A stretch of 64,000 nt of DNA from Burkholderia metallica (GCF_902832845.1 NZ_CADFDB010000004.1:372001-436000); one strand, 5' to 3'; positions 25,720 to 36,077 are shown, numbered from the stretch's first letter. The notes: a model not told the origin generated them from the letters alone. Numbers and translations: made by a program.

Positions 25720-26570
25720 CGACCGCAATGACCCGCGTCCTCGACTACTTCAGCACGCTCGTGGCGGACGACGACAGTCTGCCCGTCACGGAAGCGGCGC
25801 TGTCGCTGGCGCAGGACGCGTATCCCGACCTCGACCTGCAGGGCACGCTGGCCGAACTCGACATGCTGGCGGCGCGGCTGAGCCGGCGGCTCGCCGACGA
25901 TACGGACCTGAAAGGCCGCGTCGCCGCGCTGAACGACTTCTTCTTCCGCGAGCTCGGCTTCGCGTGCAATCACAACGATTACTACGACCCCGATAACAGC
26001 CACCTGAACGCCGTGCTGAAACGGCGCCGCGGGATTCCGATCTCGCTGTCGGTGCTGTATCTGGAGCTTGCCGAGCAGATCGGCGTGCCGGCGCGCGGCG
26101 TATCGTTCCCCGGCCATTTCCTGCTGCGCGTCACGCTGCCGGACGGCGACCTGATCATCGATCCGGCCAACGGCCATTCGCTGTCCGAGGCGGAGATGGT
26201 CGAGATGCTCGAGCCGTACGTCGCGCGTGCGGCCGGCGCGGTCGACAGCGCGTTGCGCGCGCTGCTGCAGCCGGCGACGAGCCGCGAGATCATCGCGCGG
26301 ATGCTGCGCAACCTGAAGACGATCTATCTTCAGACGGAGCGCTGGCAGCGGCTGCTCGCGGTGCAGCAGCGGCTCGTGATCCTGTTGCCCGAGCAGCTCG
26401 ACGAAATCCGCGACCGCGGTTTCGCGTATGCGCGGCTCGATTACCTGCGCCCCGCGCTCGAGGATCTCGAGCAGTATCTCGGCGAGCGGCCGGACGCGGA
26501 TGACGCCACCGTCGTCGAGTCGCAGGTGTCCGAATTGCGGCAGCGGATGCAGCGCGACGGCGAGGACTGA
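25716..26570 (+). CDS. SirB1 family protein (transglutaminase-like plus TPR)
   Basis: The 284-residue protein has a transglutaminase-like N-terminal region (HLNAVLKRRRGIPISLSVLYLELAEQIGVPARGVSFPGHFLLRV), typical of SirB1/DUF3808-like proteins, and a tetratricopeptide C-terminal part (LLAVQQRLVILLPEQLDEIRDRGFAYARLDYLRPALEDLEQYL). The biochemical role is not established. I give the GTG at 25716 that overlaps the murJ stop and has GAAGG upstream; ATG 25728 (TRVLDYFSTL) is an equally possible start. It forms an operon with murJ and is followed by a terminator at 26607-26634. Confidence 0.88.
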   Translation: MTTAMTRVLDYFSTLVADDDSLPVTEAALSLAQDAYPDLDLQGTLAELDMLAARLSRRLADDTDLKGRVAALNDFFFRELGFACNHNDYYDPDNSHLNAVLKRRRGIPISLSVLYLELAEQIGVPARGVSFPGHFLLRVTLPDGDLIIDPANGHSLSEAEMVEMLEPYVARAAGAVDSALRALLQPATSREIIARMLRNLKTIYLQTERWQRLLAVQQRLVILLPEQLDEIRDRGFAYARLDYLRPALEDLEQYLGERPDADDATVVESQVSELRQRMQRDGED

Positions 26571-26606
26571 GCCGCCGCCGCTCGGCCACGGGAAGCCCGA
26601 ACGTAG

Positions 26607-26634
26607 AAACGCCCGCGATGCGGGCGTTTTTTTT
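26607..26634 (+). terminator. Terminator after murJ-sirB1 operon
   Basis: A GC-rich stem (AAACGCCCGC at 26607-26616 with GCGGGCGTTT at 26620-26629) is followed by eight T residues on the plus strand (26627-26634). On the minus strand the T-run is short, so it mainly serves the plus-strand operon. Confidence 0.9.
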
Positions 26635-26638
26635 GCGC

Positions 26639-27397
26639 TTATTTCGGCTGCATCCGGATCGCGCCGTCGAGGCGGATCACTTCGCCGTTGAGCATCGGAT
26701 TCTCGACGATCTGGCGCACCAGCAGCGCATATTCGGCCGGTTTGCCGAGCCGCGGCGGGAACGGCACCATCGCGCCGAGCGCGTCCTGCACGTCCTGCGG
26801 CATGCCGAGCAGCATCGGCGTCTCGAACAGGCCGGGCGCGATTGTCATCACGCGGATGCCGCTGCGCGACAGGTCGCGCGCGATCGGCAGCGTCATTCCC
26901 GCGACGCCGGCCTTCGACGCCGCGTACGCGGCCTGGCCGATCTGGCCGTCGAACGCGGCGACCGACGCGGTGCTGACGATCACGCCGCGCTCGCCTTCCG
27001 CGTTGGGCGCGGTGGCGGCCATCGCGGCGGCCGCGAGCCGGATCATGTTGAACGTGCCGACGAGGTTCACGTTGATCGTCTTCGCGAATACGTCGAGCGA
27101 ATGCGGGCCGTCCTTGCCGACGGTCTTCGCGGCGGGCGCGATGCCCGCGCAGTTCACGAGGCCGCGCAGCGTGCCCGCGCGCGTCGCGGCGTCGACGGCC
27201 GCCTGCGCGTCGGCCTCGCGCGACACGTCGCAGTGCACGAAGCGGCCGCCCAGCTCGGCCGCGAGCGCCGTGCCCGCCGCGTCGTTCAGGTCGGCGAGCA
27301 CGACCGTGCCGCCTGCCTGCGCGAGCATCCGCGCGGTGCCGGCGCCGAGGCCCGACGCACCGCCCGTGATCAGAAACACGTTGCCGCGAATTTCCAT
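26639..27397 (-). CDS. SDR family 3-hydroxyacyl-CoA dehydrogenase-like
   Basis: The 252-residue protein is a classical short-chain dehydrogenase. The NAD-binding TGGASGLG motif is near residue 11, NCAG-like [10 protein letters not shown] near 85, the catalytic Ser in [17 protein letters not shown] and the YAASK catalytic pair near 165. The inserted stretch [24 protein letters not shown] and the ending [14 protein letters not shown] fit the HSD17B10/3-hydroxyacyl-CoA dehydrogenase type 2 group. A strong AAAGGAG precedes the ATG at 27397. The substrate is inferred only from family. Confidence 0.9.
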   Translation of the reverse strand: MEIRGNVFLITGGASGLGAGTARMLAQAGGTVVLADLNDAAGTALAAELGGRFVHCDVSREADAQAAVDAATRAGTLRGLVNCAGIAPAAKTVGKDGPHSLDVFAKTINVNLVGTFNMIRLAAAAMAATAPNAEGERGVIVSTASVAAFDGQIGQAAYAASKAGVAGMTLPIARDLSRSGIRVMTIAPGLFETPMLLGMPQDVQDALGAMVPFPPRLGKPAEYALLVRQIVENPMLNGEVIRLDGAIRMQPK

Positions 27398-27642
27398 GTC
27401 CGTCTCCTTTGTCGATCGCTCCTGGCGCGTCAGCGCGGGGTGCTCCCATGCCGACGCGCTTGGCTTTCGCTCACGCTTCAACGCAGGTTGCGCATCCACG
27501 CAAAGCCGCTGTCCGGTCCGATGCCGCGCGACCGGTTGAAATGTCGGCACACCGGTCGCGGCGGCACCCGCACCCGACCGATTGTACGGGGCACCGTCGC
27601 GCGGCGGCGACACCGGAACGGCCGTGCGCATTCTCCAAACGT

Positions 27643-27670
27643 AAAAAAAGCCGCCCGGAAAGGGCGGCTT
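27643..27670 (-). terminator. Terminator after adk
   Basis: The minus strand reads AAGCCGCCC, a five-base loop and GGGCGGCTT, followed by seven T residues (plus-strand A-run 27643-27649). It lies 20 bp beyond the adk stop codon and separates adk from the SDR gene. Confidence 0.92.
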
Positions 27671-27690
27671 GCGGGAGCGCGACGCGCTGC

Positions 27691-28464
<774 letters not shown>

Positions 28465-28562
28465 CTAGGGCGACGCGCGGCTGCCGGCAGGGCCGCGGGC
28501 GGGGTCAAGCGAGGACGCGCTGGTCGCGGGCGGCTCGCACAATCGCCTGATTATGCCACGGG

Positions 28563-29354
28563 TTATTTTGAAGCCGGCCGAAAAAGGGCCTGCACGCGCG
28601 TGAGATCGGCCGGCGTGTCGATGCCGGCTTCCGGCGCGGACTCGGTGATCAGCACTGCGATGCGCTCGCCGTGCCAGAGCGCGCGCAGCTGTTCGAGCTG
28701 CTCGGCCTGTTCGATCGGCGCCTGCGCGAGCGTCGGATAGGTGCGCAGGAAACGCGCGCGATACGCGTAGAGGCCGATATGCCGGTAGACCGGCAAAGCC
28801 GGCGCAGGCATGGCCGCGACGTCGGGCCAGTGCGGCTGGTACGCGTCCCGGCTCCACGGAATCGGCGCGCGCGAGAAGTACAGCGCGACGCTCTGCGCGT
28901 CGAGCGCGACCTTCACGACGTTCGGGTTGAACACGTCGGCCGCGTCGTGGATCGGGTGGGCGGCCGTCGCGATCGCGCACGCCGGATGCGCGGCGAGGTG
29001 CGACGCTACGTCGCGCACGAGGACGGGGTCGATCAGCGGCTCGTCACCCTGCACGTTGACGACGACGGTGTCGTCGCTCCAGCCGAACGTCGCCGCGACT
29101 TCCGCGAGCCGGTCGGTGCCGGACGGATGGTCGGCGCGCGTCAGCACCGCTTCGAAGCCGTGATCGCGCGCCGCATCGAGCACGCTCTGCGCGTCGGACG
29201 CGACCAGCACCTGCTGCGCGCCCGCTTCGCGCGCGCGCTCGGCGACGCGCACGACCATCGGCTTGCCGCCGAGATCGGCGAGCGGCTTGTTCGGGAGCCG
29301 CGTCGACGCGAGCCGGGCGGGAATGACGGCGATGAAGGGTTGCGGGTGAGTCAT
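28563..29354 (-). CDS. kdsB: 3-deoxy-manno-octulosonate cytidylyltransferase KdsB
   Basis: The 263-residue protein starts with [27 protein letters not shown], the CTP-binding signature of CMP-KDO synthetase, and continues with [11 protein letters not shown], the [10 protein letters not shown]-like segment [14 protein letters not shown] and the ending [10 protein letters not shown]. It activates KDO for lipopolysaccharide inner-core synthesis. The gene follows the Trm112-like gene and lpxK on the same strand, so lipid A and KDO steps are clustered. Confidence 0.97.
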   Translation of the reverse strand: MTHPQPFIAVIPARLASTRLPNKPLADLGGKPMVVRVAERAREAGAQQVLVASDAQSVLDAARDHGFEAVLTRADHPSGTDRLAEVAATFGWSDDTVVVNVQGDEPLIDPVLVRDVASHLAAHPACAIATAAHPIHDAADVFNPNVVKVALDAQSVALYFSRAPIPWSRDAYQPHWPDVAAMPAPALPVYRHIGLYAYRARFLRTYPTLAQAPIEQAEQLEQLRALWHGERIAVLITESAPEAGIDTPADLTRVQALFRPASK

Positions 29355-29471
29355 CGGGGCGGCGCGGTGAGAAGAACGAAGCGGGCGGTGCGTCTGGTGC
29401 GGCCGCCCGGCGGGGTTCGGCGCGCGGGCCGCGGACGGGCCGCGGCTCGGGCCGGGATCGGGGTGAGCGGC

Positions 29472-29666
29472 TTAGCGGCCGGCCGGGTCGACCGGCGTGC
29501 CTTCGACGGTCTGGCGCGCTTCGTCGACCAGCATCACGGGGATGCCGTCGCGGATCGGGTATGCGAGCTTGTCCGCATTGCAGATCAGCTCCTGCGCGGC
29601 ACGGTCATAGTGGAGCGGGCCTTTGCAGATAGGGCACACAAGGATTTCAAGCAGGCGAGCGTCCAC
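29472..29666 (-). CDS. Trm112 family protein (YcaR-like)
   Basis: The 64-residue protein is a Trm112/UPF0434 member: [47 protein letters not shown]. Bacterial copies keep only the first Cys pair (CPIC) and a later single Cys, as here. Trm112 proteins activate methyltransferases in eukaryotes and archaea; the bacterial role is not clear. The start is GTG at 29666 with GGAG 7 nt upstream. It overlaps the end of lpxK by 20 nt. The lpxK-trm112-kdsB order is common in proteobacteria. Confidence 0.92.
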   Translation of the reverse strand: MDARLLEILVCPICKGPLHYDRAAQELICNADKLAYPIRDGIPVMLVDEARQTVEGTPVDPAGR

Positions 29667-30675
29667 GGAGTTTCTCCACAACGAGGGCAATGAGGCGAGG
29701 GTCGAGCGCGGCTTCGACGGGGACGACCCACAGTCGGGCATCGCGCCAGGAAGCGCCCAATTTTACTGCATCCTTCTCGGTGATCAGGATCGCATCGACG
29801 GCGTCGTCGACGAACGGATTGTCGGCGAACGCGTAGTGGTCGGGCAGCGCGCGCGTCGCGGGGGCGAGGCCGGCCGCGCGCAGCGTCGCGAAGAAGCGTT
29901 CCGGCGCGCCGATGCCGGCCGCGGCGAGCACGCGCTCGTGCGCGAACTGCGACAGCGGGCGGCGCAGCGCGGGCTGGTCGAGGTGCCATGCGGCGCCCGG
30001 CGTGAGCGCGAGCGAATAGGTGTCGGGCCACGGCGGCAGCGCGCCGCTGTACGGATCGTTGACGAGCGTCGCGTCGCGGTGCCGCGACAGCGGCTCGCGC
30101 AACGGCCCGGCCGGCAGCAGGAAGCCGTTGCCGCCGAGCCGGTGGTCGAACACGACGAGTTCGACCGTGCGCGCGAGGCGGTAGTGCTGCAGGCCGTCGT
30201 CGCTGACGATGACATCGACGTCCGGATGCGCGGCGCGCAGCGCCTGAGCGGCCGCGACGCGATCGGGGCACACCCAGACGGGCGCGCCGGTGCGGCGGGC
30301 GATCAGCAGCGGCTCGTCGCCGCCTGTGGCGGCGCGCGACGCGGGCGTGACGGCGGTCGGCGCCTTCACCGTCGCGCCGTAGCCGCGCGACACGATGCCG
30401 GGCGTGAAACCGGCCGCCCGCAACGCGTCGACGAGTGCGATCACGGTCGGTGTCTTGCCGGTGCCGCCGACGGTCACGTTGCCGACCACGACGACGGGCA
30501 CGCCGACGTCGACCGGCTTCTTCCAGCCTTGCGCGTAGGCGGTGCGCCGCAGCGCCGCGCACAGGCCGAACACGCACGCGAACGGCGTGAGCGCCCACGC
30601 GAGCGCGCCGCGGCGCTGCCATTCGCGCGTCAGGCGCGCTTCGAGCCGCGCGAGCGGGCCGTCGGGCGCGCTCAT
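29647..30675 (-). CDS. lpxK: Tetraacyldisaccharide 4'-kinase LpxK
   Basis: The 342-residue protein has an N-terminal membrane helix ([17 protein letters not shown]) and the LpxK P-loop [18 protein letters not shown] at about residues 50-67. It continues with [22 protein letters not shown] with the catalytic Asp, [23 protein letters not shown] and [10 protein letters not shown]. It phosphorylates the lipid A precursor at the 4' position on the inner membrane. Its start is chosen because family similarity begins there; the open frame continues upstream. It leads the lpxK-trm112-kdsB operon. Confidence 0.96.
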   Translation of the reverse strand: MSAPDGPLARLEARLTREWQRRGALAWALTPFACVFGLCAALRRTAYAQGWKKPVDVGVPVVVVGNVTVGGTGKTPTVIALVDALRAAGFTPGIVSRGYGATVKAPTAVTPASRAATGGDEPLLIARRTGAPVWVCPDRVAAAQALRAAHPDVDVIVSDDGLQHYRLARTVELVVFDHRLGGNGFLLPAGPLREPLSRHRDATLVNDPYSGALPPWPDTYSLALTPGAAWHLDQPALRRPLSQFAHERVLAAAGIGAPERFFATLRAAGLAPATRALPDHYAFADNPFVDDAVDAILITEKDAVKLGASWRDARLWVVPVEAALDPRLIALVVEKLRGRSPA

Positions 30676-31126
30676 CGGGCCGGGCGCGGCAGGTCGTGCG
30701 CCGCGGCGTGGGACGGATTCGTCAAGGCGGATTCTCCGTTGGGCGGCGCATGCCGCGGGGTCTGCGGAAGGCGGCACTCTAGCGCGCCGCGGGCGGGCGC
30801 GGCAAGCGCGACCGGCCGCCGCAGCCCGCGGGGACGGATCATGACGGCTTGTGGATAACTCTGTGAAGAACTCCCCGTTCGATTGCGTCAAACGCCCGCC
30901 GGGTGGGCCTCGAATCGGATGAGAATCATTCCGAAAGGTTTAAAAATATATAAAAATCAATGCGTTACAACAAATCGTCTGGGTTTTTACGCGGTTTTCC
31001 CGCGTTTTACGCCGACGATTGCCAAAGTGTGGACACTTTTCGCGCATCGGCGCGCACGCGGTGCGCCGCTGGACGCCGCGCGCATGTCGGACTATCGTGT
31101 CGCCGCCAGCATTCATCCGACCGTCC
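30676..31126. other. Divergent intergenic region between lpxK and xseA
   Basis: This 451-bp region holds TGTGGATAA at 30850-30858 (perfect DnaA box on the minus strand) and a Fur-box-like TGAGAATCATTCCGA at 30920-30934. An unusually AT-rich stretch follows at about 30935-30975. Promoters for both flanking genes must lie here. I see no gene. Confidence 0.6.
30920..30934. promoter_or_regulatory. Candidate Fur box
   Basis: TGAGAATCATTCCGA matches the 7-1-7 Fur consensus at 10 of 14 informative positions, with a nearly complete left half and a degenerate right half. It lies 245 bp upstream of lpxK and 193 bp upstream of xseA. Iron control is inference. Confidence 0.3.
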
Positions 31127-32509
31127 ATGCCTTCCGACTCCCCATTTGCCGCACCGGGCGCCACCCGCGGCGGCGACGAAGTGATTCCCGTTTCGGCGCT
31201 CAATCGTTCGATTTCGACGATGCTCGAGCGTACGTTTCCGCTGCTGTGGATTTCGGGCGAAGTGTCCAATTTCACGCGCGCCGCGAGCGGTCACTGGTAC
31301 TTCTCGATCAAGGACCAGCAGGCGCAGATGCGCTGTGTGATGTTCCGCGGACGCGCGCAATACGCGGAATTCACGCCGCGCGAAGGCGACCGGATCGAGG
31401 TGCGCGCGGTCGTCACGATGTACGAGCCGCGCGGCGAAGTGCAGCTCAACGTCGAGGCCGTGCGGCGCACCGGGCAGGGGCGCTTGTACGAAGCGTTCCT
31501 GCGGCTGAAGGCGCAGCTCGAGGGCGAAGGGCTGTTCGCGCCCGAGCGCAAGCGGCCGCTGCCGGCGCATCCGCGCGCGATCGGCATCGTCACGTCGCTG
31601 CAGGCGGCCGCGCTGCGCGACGTGCTGACCACGCTCGCGCGCCGCGCGCCGCACATTCCGGTGATCGTGTATCCGGCGCCCGTGCAGGGAGCCGGTTCCG
31701 CCGAAAAGCTCGTCGCGGCCGTCGAGACCGCGAATGCGCGCCGCGAGGTCGACGTGCTGCTGGTCTGTCGCGGCGGCGGCTCGATCGAGGATCTGTGGTC
31801 GTTCAACGACGAGGCGCTCGCGCGCGCGATCGCGGCGAGCGCGTTGCCGGTGGTCAGCGGCGTCGGGCACGAAACCGATTTCACGATCGCCGACTTCGCG
31901 GCCGACCTGCGCGCGCCGACACCGACCGGCGCGGCCGAGCTCGCGAGCCCGCAGCGCGCGCTGCTGCTGCGCGAGGTGGAAGAGCGCCAGCGTGCGCTCG
32001 CGCGCGGCATCGCGCGCCGGCTGGAGCAGCGTGCGCAGCAGCTCGACTGGCTTGCGCGCCGGCTCGTGAGCCCGGCCGAGCGGCTGCAGCGGCAGCGCAC
32101 GCACGTCGAGCAGCTCGCGGTGCGGCTGGCGTCGGCGGCGTCGCGGCCGGTGCGCGACGCGCGCGCGCGTTTCGCGCTCGCGCAACTGCGCTGGCAGCGT
32201 GCGCGGCCCGATCCGTCGCAGGCGCGCCAGGCGCTGGCGGGGCTGTCTCAACGTCTCGCGCTGGCCTTGCAGCGCCGTCACGAACGCGACACGGCCCGCG
32301 TGTCGGCCTGTGCGGCGAGGCTCGAGGTGCTGAGCCCGCAGCGCACGCTCGAGCGCGGCTATGCGGCGCTGATCGATGCGCAGACGGGCCGCGCGGTGCG
32401 CACGCCGAACGCGCTGAAGCCGCAGCGCCGCCTGACCGTGCATCTCGCCGAAGGCTCGGCCGACGTGTCGCTGGCCGACGTGCAGCCGCGGTTGTCCGAT
32501 ACGATCTGA
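31127..32509 (+). CDS. xseA: Exodeoxyribonuclease VII large subunit XseA
   Basis: The 460-residue protein has the N-terminal OB-fold DNA-binding domain ([42 protein letters not shown], residues about 20-60). The catalytic domain carries [40 protein letters not shown] and [29 protein letters not shown] long helical C-terminus follows. It degrades single-stranded DNA together with XseB, which is not in the window. ATG 31127 is chosen because the OB domain begins soon after; no ribosome binding site is clear. A 9-bp repeat abuts the stop codon. Confidence 0.96.
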   Translation: MPSDSPFAAPGATRGGDEVIPVSALNRSISTMLERTFPLLWISGEVSNFTRAASGHWYFSIKDQQAQMRCVMFRGRAQYAEFTPREGDRIEVRAVVTMYEPRGEVQLNVEAVRRTGQGRLYEAFLRLKAQLEGEGLFAPERKRPLPAHPRAIGIVTSLQAAALRDVLTTLARRAPHIPVIVYPAPVQGAGSAEKLVAAVETANARREVDVLLVCRGGGSIEDLWSFNDEALARAIAASALPVVSGVGHETDFTIADFAADLRAPTPTGAAELASPQRALLLREVEERQRALARGIARRLEQRAQQLDWLARRLVSPAERLQRQRTHVEQLAVRLASAASRPVRDARARFALAQLRWQRARPDPSQARQALAGLSQRLALALQRRHERDTARVSACAARLEVLSPQRTLERGYAALIDAQTGRAVRTPNALKPQRRLTVHLAEGSADVSLADVQPRLSDTI

Positions 32510-32559
32510 TGCAAGCGGTGCAAGCGGTGCAAGCGGTGCAAGCGGTGCAAGCGGTGTAA
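32509..32559 (+). CDS. Micro-ORF encoding a (Gln-Ala-Val)5 peptide
   Basis: An ATG overlaps the xseA stop codon (TGATG) and opens a 16-codon frame made entirely of the 9-bp repeat: Met, then five Gln-Ala-Val units, then TAA. The overlap is of the kind that permits reinitiation after xseA. The product, if made, would be a short neutral repeat peptide. It may equally be a chance by-product of a repeat whose unit is a multiple of three. I rate it as a candidate only. Confidence 0.2.
   Translation: MQAVQAVQAVQAVQAV
32511..32555. repeat. 9-bp tandem repeat, five perfect copies
   Basis: The unit GCAAGCGGT is repeated five times without a mismatch, starting two bases after the xseA stop codon. Copy number of such a minisatellite is expected to vary between strains. 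Confidence 0.98.
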
Positions 32560-32774
32560 CGCGACATGCGGGTTGTCGCAACGGACCCGTCGCGCACAGG
32601 AACGGATACTGCGCATCGTCCGGCTCGTCCTGCCGGACGTTGCGCCAACATCGCTTTTCCGCATACCGCGGATAAATGGCCCGTGAGTTTGCGGGGTTAT
32701 TCGTCCTCGCCTACAATCGGACGCTCGGCAGCATTCAACACAAGCCCCCCTACATACTCAACGAAGGAATCGCC

Positions 32775-33353
32775 ATGGCTCATACGCTCCCGCCGCTCCC
32801 GTACGCTGAAGACGCACTCGCGCCGACGATCTCGAAAGAGACGATCGAGTACCACTACGGCAAGCATCATCAGGCTTATGTGACGAACCTGAACAATCTG
32901 ATCCCGGGCACGGAATTCGAAAACCTGCCGCTGGAAGAGATCGTGAAGAAATCGTCGGGCGGCATCTTCAACAACGCCGCGCAAATCTGGAACCACACGT
33001 TCTTCTGGAACAGCCTGTCGCCGAACGGCGGCGGCGCACCGACGGGCGCGCTGGGCGACGCGATCAACGCGAAGTGGGGTTCGTACGACGCATTCAAGGA
33101 AGCGTTCACGAAGGCTGCAGTCGGCACGTTCGGTTCGGGCTGGGCATGGCTCGTGAAGAAGGCGGATGGTTCGCTCGACATCGTGTCGACGAGCAACGCT
33201 GCGACGCCGCTGACGACCGCCGACAAGGCACTGCTGACGATCGACGTGTGGGAACACGCGTACTACATCGACTACCGCAACGCACGTCCGAAGTTCGTCG
33301 AAGCGTTCTGGAACATCGTGAACTGGGACTTCGCAGCGAAGAACTTCGCGTAA
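32775..33353 (+). CDS. sodB: Superoxide dismutase (iron type)
   Basis: The 192-residue protein has the Fe/Mn SOD ligands: His in [12 protein letters not shown], His in [14 protein letters not shown], and Asp and His in [12 protein letters not shown]. The Gln of [11 protein letters not shown] and the overall pattern fit the iron enzyme SodB. It removes superoxide in the cytoplasm. AAGGA precedes the ATG. A TACAAT hexamer at 32711-32716 is a plausible -10 element, with a leader of about 50 nt. A terminator follows at 33395-33422. Confidence 0.97.
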   Translation: MAHTLPPLPYAEDALAPTISKETIEYHYGKHHQAYVTNLNNLIPGTEFENLPLEEIVKKSSGGIFNNAAQIWNHTFFWNSLSPNGGGAPTGALGDAINAKWGSYDAFKEAFTKAAVGTFGSGWAWLVKKADGSLDIVSTSNAATPLTTADKALLTIDVWEHAYYIDYRNARPKFVEAFWNIVNWDFAAKNFA

Positions 33354-33394
33354 GTCCGGCGCATGCGCGTCGCCACGGCGCGCGGCACTAGCAG

Positions 33395-33422
33395 AAAAGC
33401 CCTCGAAACGAGGGCTTTTTTA
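33395..33422. terminator. Terminator after sodB
   Basis: An 11-bp stem (AAAAGCCCTCG at 33395-33405 with CGAGGGCTTTT at 33409-33419) encloses AAA and continues into a T-run on the plus strand. The A-run of the left arm offers some function on the minus strand for chrA. Confidence 0.9.
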
Positions 33423-33457
33423 TTTTTGTCACCGGGATATGCGCTGCGAGCGCCGGA

Positions 33458-34663
33458 TCAGGCCGCAACGCCGAGCCCCCAGCCGAGCGCCGCGCTCGCG
33501 ATCACGACGGCCCACGGCGGCACGCGCCAGAACACTAGTGCGACGAATGCGACGAGCGCGGCGGCCAGATCGCGCGGCGCCGCGATCGTGTCGGTCCAGA
33601 CCGGGTGATAGAACGCCGCGAGCAGCAGCCCGACGACGGCCGCATTCACGCCCGCGAGCGCGGCCTGCATCCGCGTGCTGCGGCGCAGGCGCGCCCAGAA
33701 CGGCGCGGTGCCGGCCACCAGCAGGAACGACGGCGCGAAGATCGACACCAGCGCGATCGTGCCGCCGAGCCAGCCGTTCGGCGGGTTGCGCAGCGACGCA
33801 CCGAGGAACGCGGAGAACGTGAATAGCGGCCCCGGCACGGCCTGTGCGACGCCGTATCCGGCCAGGAACGCCGCATCGCCGACCCAGCCGGGCGCGACCA
33901 CGGCCGCCTGCAGCAGCGGCAGCACCACGTGCCCGCCGCCGAACACGAGCGCCCCCGTGCGGAAGAACGCATCGACGACGGCCAGCGTATCGGAGCGCAG
34001 CGCGCGGGCCGCGAACGGCAGCACGACGAGGAGCGCTGCGAACAACGCGAGCCACAGCACACCCGCGCGCGGCGACACGTGCAGCGGCAACGGATCGTGC
34101 GCGTCGCGCGCCGGTTGCGGCAGCAGCACGAGGCCCGCCAGTCCGGCCGCGACGATCACGACAACCTGCGTCCACGCGGCCGGTGCGAGCAGCGTGACGC
34201 AGGCGGCCGCGGCCATCAGCGTGACGCGGCGCGCATCCGGGCACAGCGTGCGCGCCATGCCCCACACGGCGTGCGCAATCACCGCGACCGACACGATGCG
34301 CAGCCCGTGCAGCGCACCGGCTTCGATCGGCGCACCGCTCGCATGCACGCCGATCGCGAACAGCATCATCAGCAACGCCGACGGCAGCGTGAAGCCGAGC
34401 CACGCGGCGAACATGCCCGCGTAGCCGGCGCGCGCGAGGCCGATCGCCATCCCGACCTGGCTGCTCGCGGGCCCCGGCAGGAACTGGCACAACCCGACGA
34501 GATCCGCGTACGTGCGCTCGGTGAGCCAGCCGCGCCGCGTGACGAACTCGGCGCGGAAGTAGCCGAGATGCGCGACCGGGCCGCCGAACGACGTGAGGCC
34601 GAGCCGCAGGAACGCGATGAATACCGGCCACGGATGGCGGGAGGAAGCGGTCGACGTGCTCAA
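33458..34663 (-). CDS. chrA: Chromate efflux transporter ChrA
   Basis: The roughly 400-residue membrane protein is a two-domain ChrA of the CHR superfamily. The first repeat has FLRLGLTSFGGPVAHLGYFRAEFV, CQFLPGPASSQVGMAIGL; the second has FFRTGALVFGGGHVVLPLLQ and YGVAQAVPGPLFTFSAFLG. It expels chromate, driven by proton motive force. No ATG lies near the beginning of similarity. I propose the TTG at 34663 (STSTASSRHPWPVF), which lacks a ribosome binding site, so the exact start is uncertain. No chromate regulator (ChrB) is adjacent. Confidence 0.9.
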   Translation of the reverse strand: MSTSTASSRHPWPVFIAFLRLGLTSFGGPVAHLGYFRAEFVTRRGWLTERTYADLVGLCQFLPGPASSQVGMAIGLARAGYAGMFAAWLGFTLPSALLMMLFAIGVHASGAPIEAGALHGLRIVSVAVIAHAVWGMARTLCPDARRVTLMAAAACVTLLAPAAWTQVVVIVAAGLAGLVLLPQPARDAHDPLPLHVSPRAGVLWLALFAALLVVLPFAARALRSDTLAVVDAFFRTGALVFGGGHVVLPLLQAAVVAPGWVGDAAFLAGYGVAQAVPGPLFTFSAFLGASLRNPPNGWLGGTIALVSIFAPSFLLVAGTAPFWARLRRSTRMQAALAGVNAAVVGLLLAAFYHPVWTDTIAAPRDLAAALVAFVALVFWRVPPWAVVIASAALGWGLGVAA

Positions 34664-34763
34664 GGCGGTGAAGGCGGAGGAACGGACGAGCCGCCACGAT
34701 AGCGCAACGCGGCGACGGCGGGGCGGCCGCGCGATGGGCGTCGCCGCACTCGCGGCCCGGCGT

Positions 34764-35471
34764 TCAGCGCATGCCGTCGGGCAACCCGCTCGCGCGCCGC
34801 AGCGCATCGACGTCGACGAGCTCGATCTCGCCGACGTGCAGCCGCACGACGCCGTCGGCCTGCAGCGCCTTCAGCAACTGGTTGGTGGTCTGCCGCGTCA
34901 GCGACAGCATCGCCGCGAGCTTTTCCTGCGACAGCCGGATGCGGGTGCGGCCGGCGCTGATCCCGCCATAGCCGTCGGCGATCATCAGCAGGCGGGCGGC
35001 AAGCCGCTGCGCGGCCGGCATCACGCTCATCGATTCGACGGTCAGGAAGCTCAGGCGCAGCTTCTGCGCCATCAGCAGCGCGAAGTGCCGCCAGTATTGC
35101 GGTGTCGCGTCGAGGATCGCGAGCAGGGCGGCCTGCGGGACGTGCAGCAGTAGCGTGTCGTCGAGCGCGATCGCATCGTGCGTGCGCGGCTGGCCGTCGA
35201 ACAGCGCGATTTCGCCGAACCAGGTTACGGGCTCGGCCACCGTCAGCAGCGCTTCCTTGCCCTGCGGGTCGACCGCACCTATCGTGAGTGAACCGGCCAG
35301 TACCGCGTACAGCCCGCACGGCGGGTCGCCGCGCCGAAACAGCGCATGGCCGGCCGGCAGCCGGCGCAGCGCCGCGCGGGCGAGCAGGTCCGCGCGCAAC
35401 GCGGGCGGCAGCGCGGCGAACCACGGGTTCGCTTCGATCTGCGGCAGGTACGGGGCGAGCGAAGAGGGCAT
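34764..35471 (-). CDS. Crp/Fnr family transcriptional regulator
   Basis: The 235-residue protein has a cyclic-nucleotide-binding beta roll (LPAGHALFRRGDPPCGLYAVLAGSLTIGAV and VTWFGEIALFDGQPRTHDAIALDD, residues about 35-115), a dimer helix and a C-terminal winged helix (RTRIRLSQEKLAAMLSLTRQTTNQLLKALQADGVV, about 170-205). It lacks the four-Cys iron-sulphur cluster of FNR, so it is a CRP-like sensor of unknown ligand. It is divergent from the Mpo1-like gene with 81 bp between them and may control it. Confidence 0.92.
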   Translation of the reverse strand: MPSSLAPYLPQIEANPWFAALPPALRADLLARAALRRLPAGHALFRRGDPPCGLYAVLAGSLTIGAVDPQGKEALLTVAEPVTWFGEIALFDGQPRTHDAIALDDTLLLHVPQAALLAILDATPQYWRHFALLMAQKLRLSFLTVESMSVMPAAQRLAARLLMIADGYGGISAGRTRIRLSQEKLAAMLSLTRQTTNQLLKALQADGVVRLHVGEIELVDVDALRRASGLPDGMR

Positions 35472-35552
35472 GGACACGCGATGTCGGGTAGCTGACAGAG
35501 GTTCTCGGGCGTGACGCGCATCATAGCGCTCAATAACCGGCCAGGAGACACG

Positions 35553-36077
35553 ATGAAAACGCTCGAAGACCATCTTTCCCAGTATGCGGCCTACCACCGC
35601 GACGCGCGCAACATCGCGACGCATCTGGTCGGCATTCCGATGATCGTTTTTGCGGTCCAGGTGCTGCTGTCGCGGCCGGCGCTCGGGACGCCGGCCGGCG
35701 TCGCGCTGTCGCCGGCGCTGCTGCTGGCCGTCGCGTTCGCGGTGTTCTACCTGCGTCTGGACCTGCGGTTCGGGATCGTGATGACCGTACTGTTCGCGCT
35801 CGGCCTGTGGGCCGCGCAAACGATCGCGTTGCTGCCGACCGCCCAATGGCTCGCGACCGGCATCGGCGCGTTCGTCGTCGGCTGGATCGTGCAGTTCGTC
35901 GGCCACTGGTTCGAAGGACGCAAGCCCGCTTTCGTCGACGATCTGATCGGCCTGATGGTCGGGCCGTTGTTCGTCGTCGCCGAGGTCGCGTTCTTCGCGG
36001 GGCTGCGCGGCGACGTGCGCCGCGAAGTCGAGCGGCGGGCCGGCCCCGTGCACGGCGGCGCGCATTCGCATGTCTGA
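35553..36077 (+). CDS. Mpo1-like (DUF962) membrane protein
   Basis: The 174-residue protein begins MKTLEDHLSQYAAYHRDARNIATHLVGIPMIVFAVQVLL and has four predicted helices, with GWIVQFVGHWFEGRKPAFVDDLIGLMVGPLFVVAEVAFF near the end. This is the DUF962/YGL010w family. The yeast member Mpo1 is an iron-dependent dioxygenase that shortens 2-hydroxy fatty acids; the conserved His residues (YHRDARN, HLVG, GHWFEGRKP) are present here. Its role in bacteria is untested. AGGAGA precedes the ATG. It overlaps the following gene by 8 nt. Confidence 0.9.
   Translation: MKTLEDHLSQYAAYHRDARNIATHLVGIPMIVFAVQVLLSRPALGTPAGVALSPALLLAVAFAVFYLRLDLRFGIVMTVLFALGLWAAQTIALLPTAQWLATGIGAFVVGWIVQFVGHWFEGRKPAFVDDLIGLMVGPLFVVAEVAFFAGLRGDVRREVERRAGPVHGGAHSHV

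Noticed and set aside
32511-32555. Possible CRISPR array at the 9-bp repeat
   Set aside because: Units are directly adjacent with no spacers and are far too short; it is a minisatellite.
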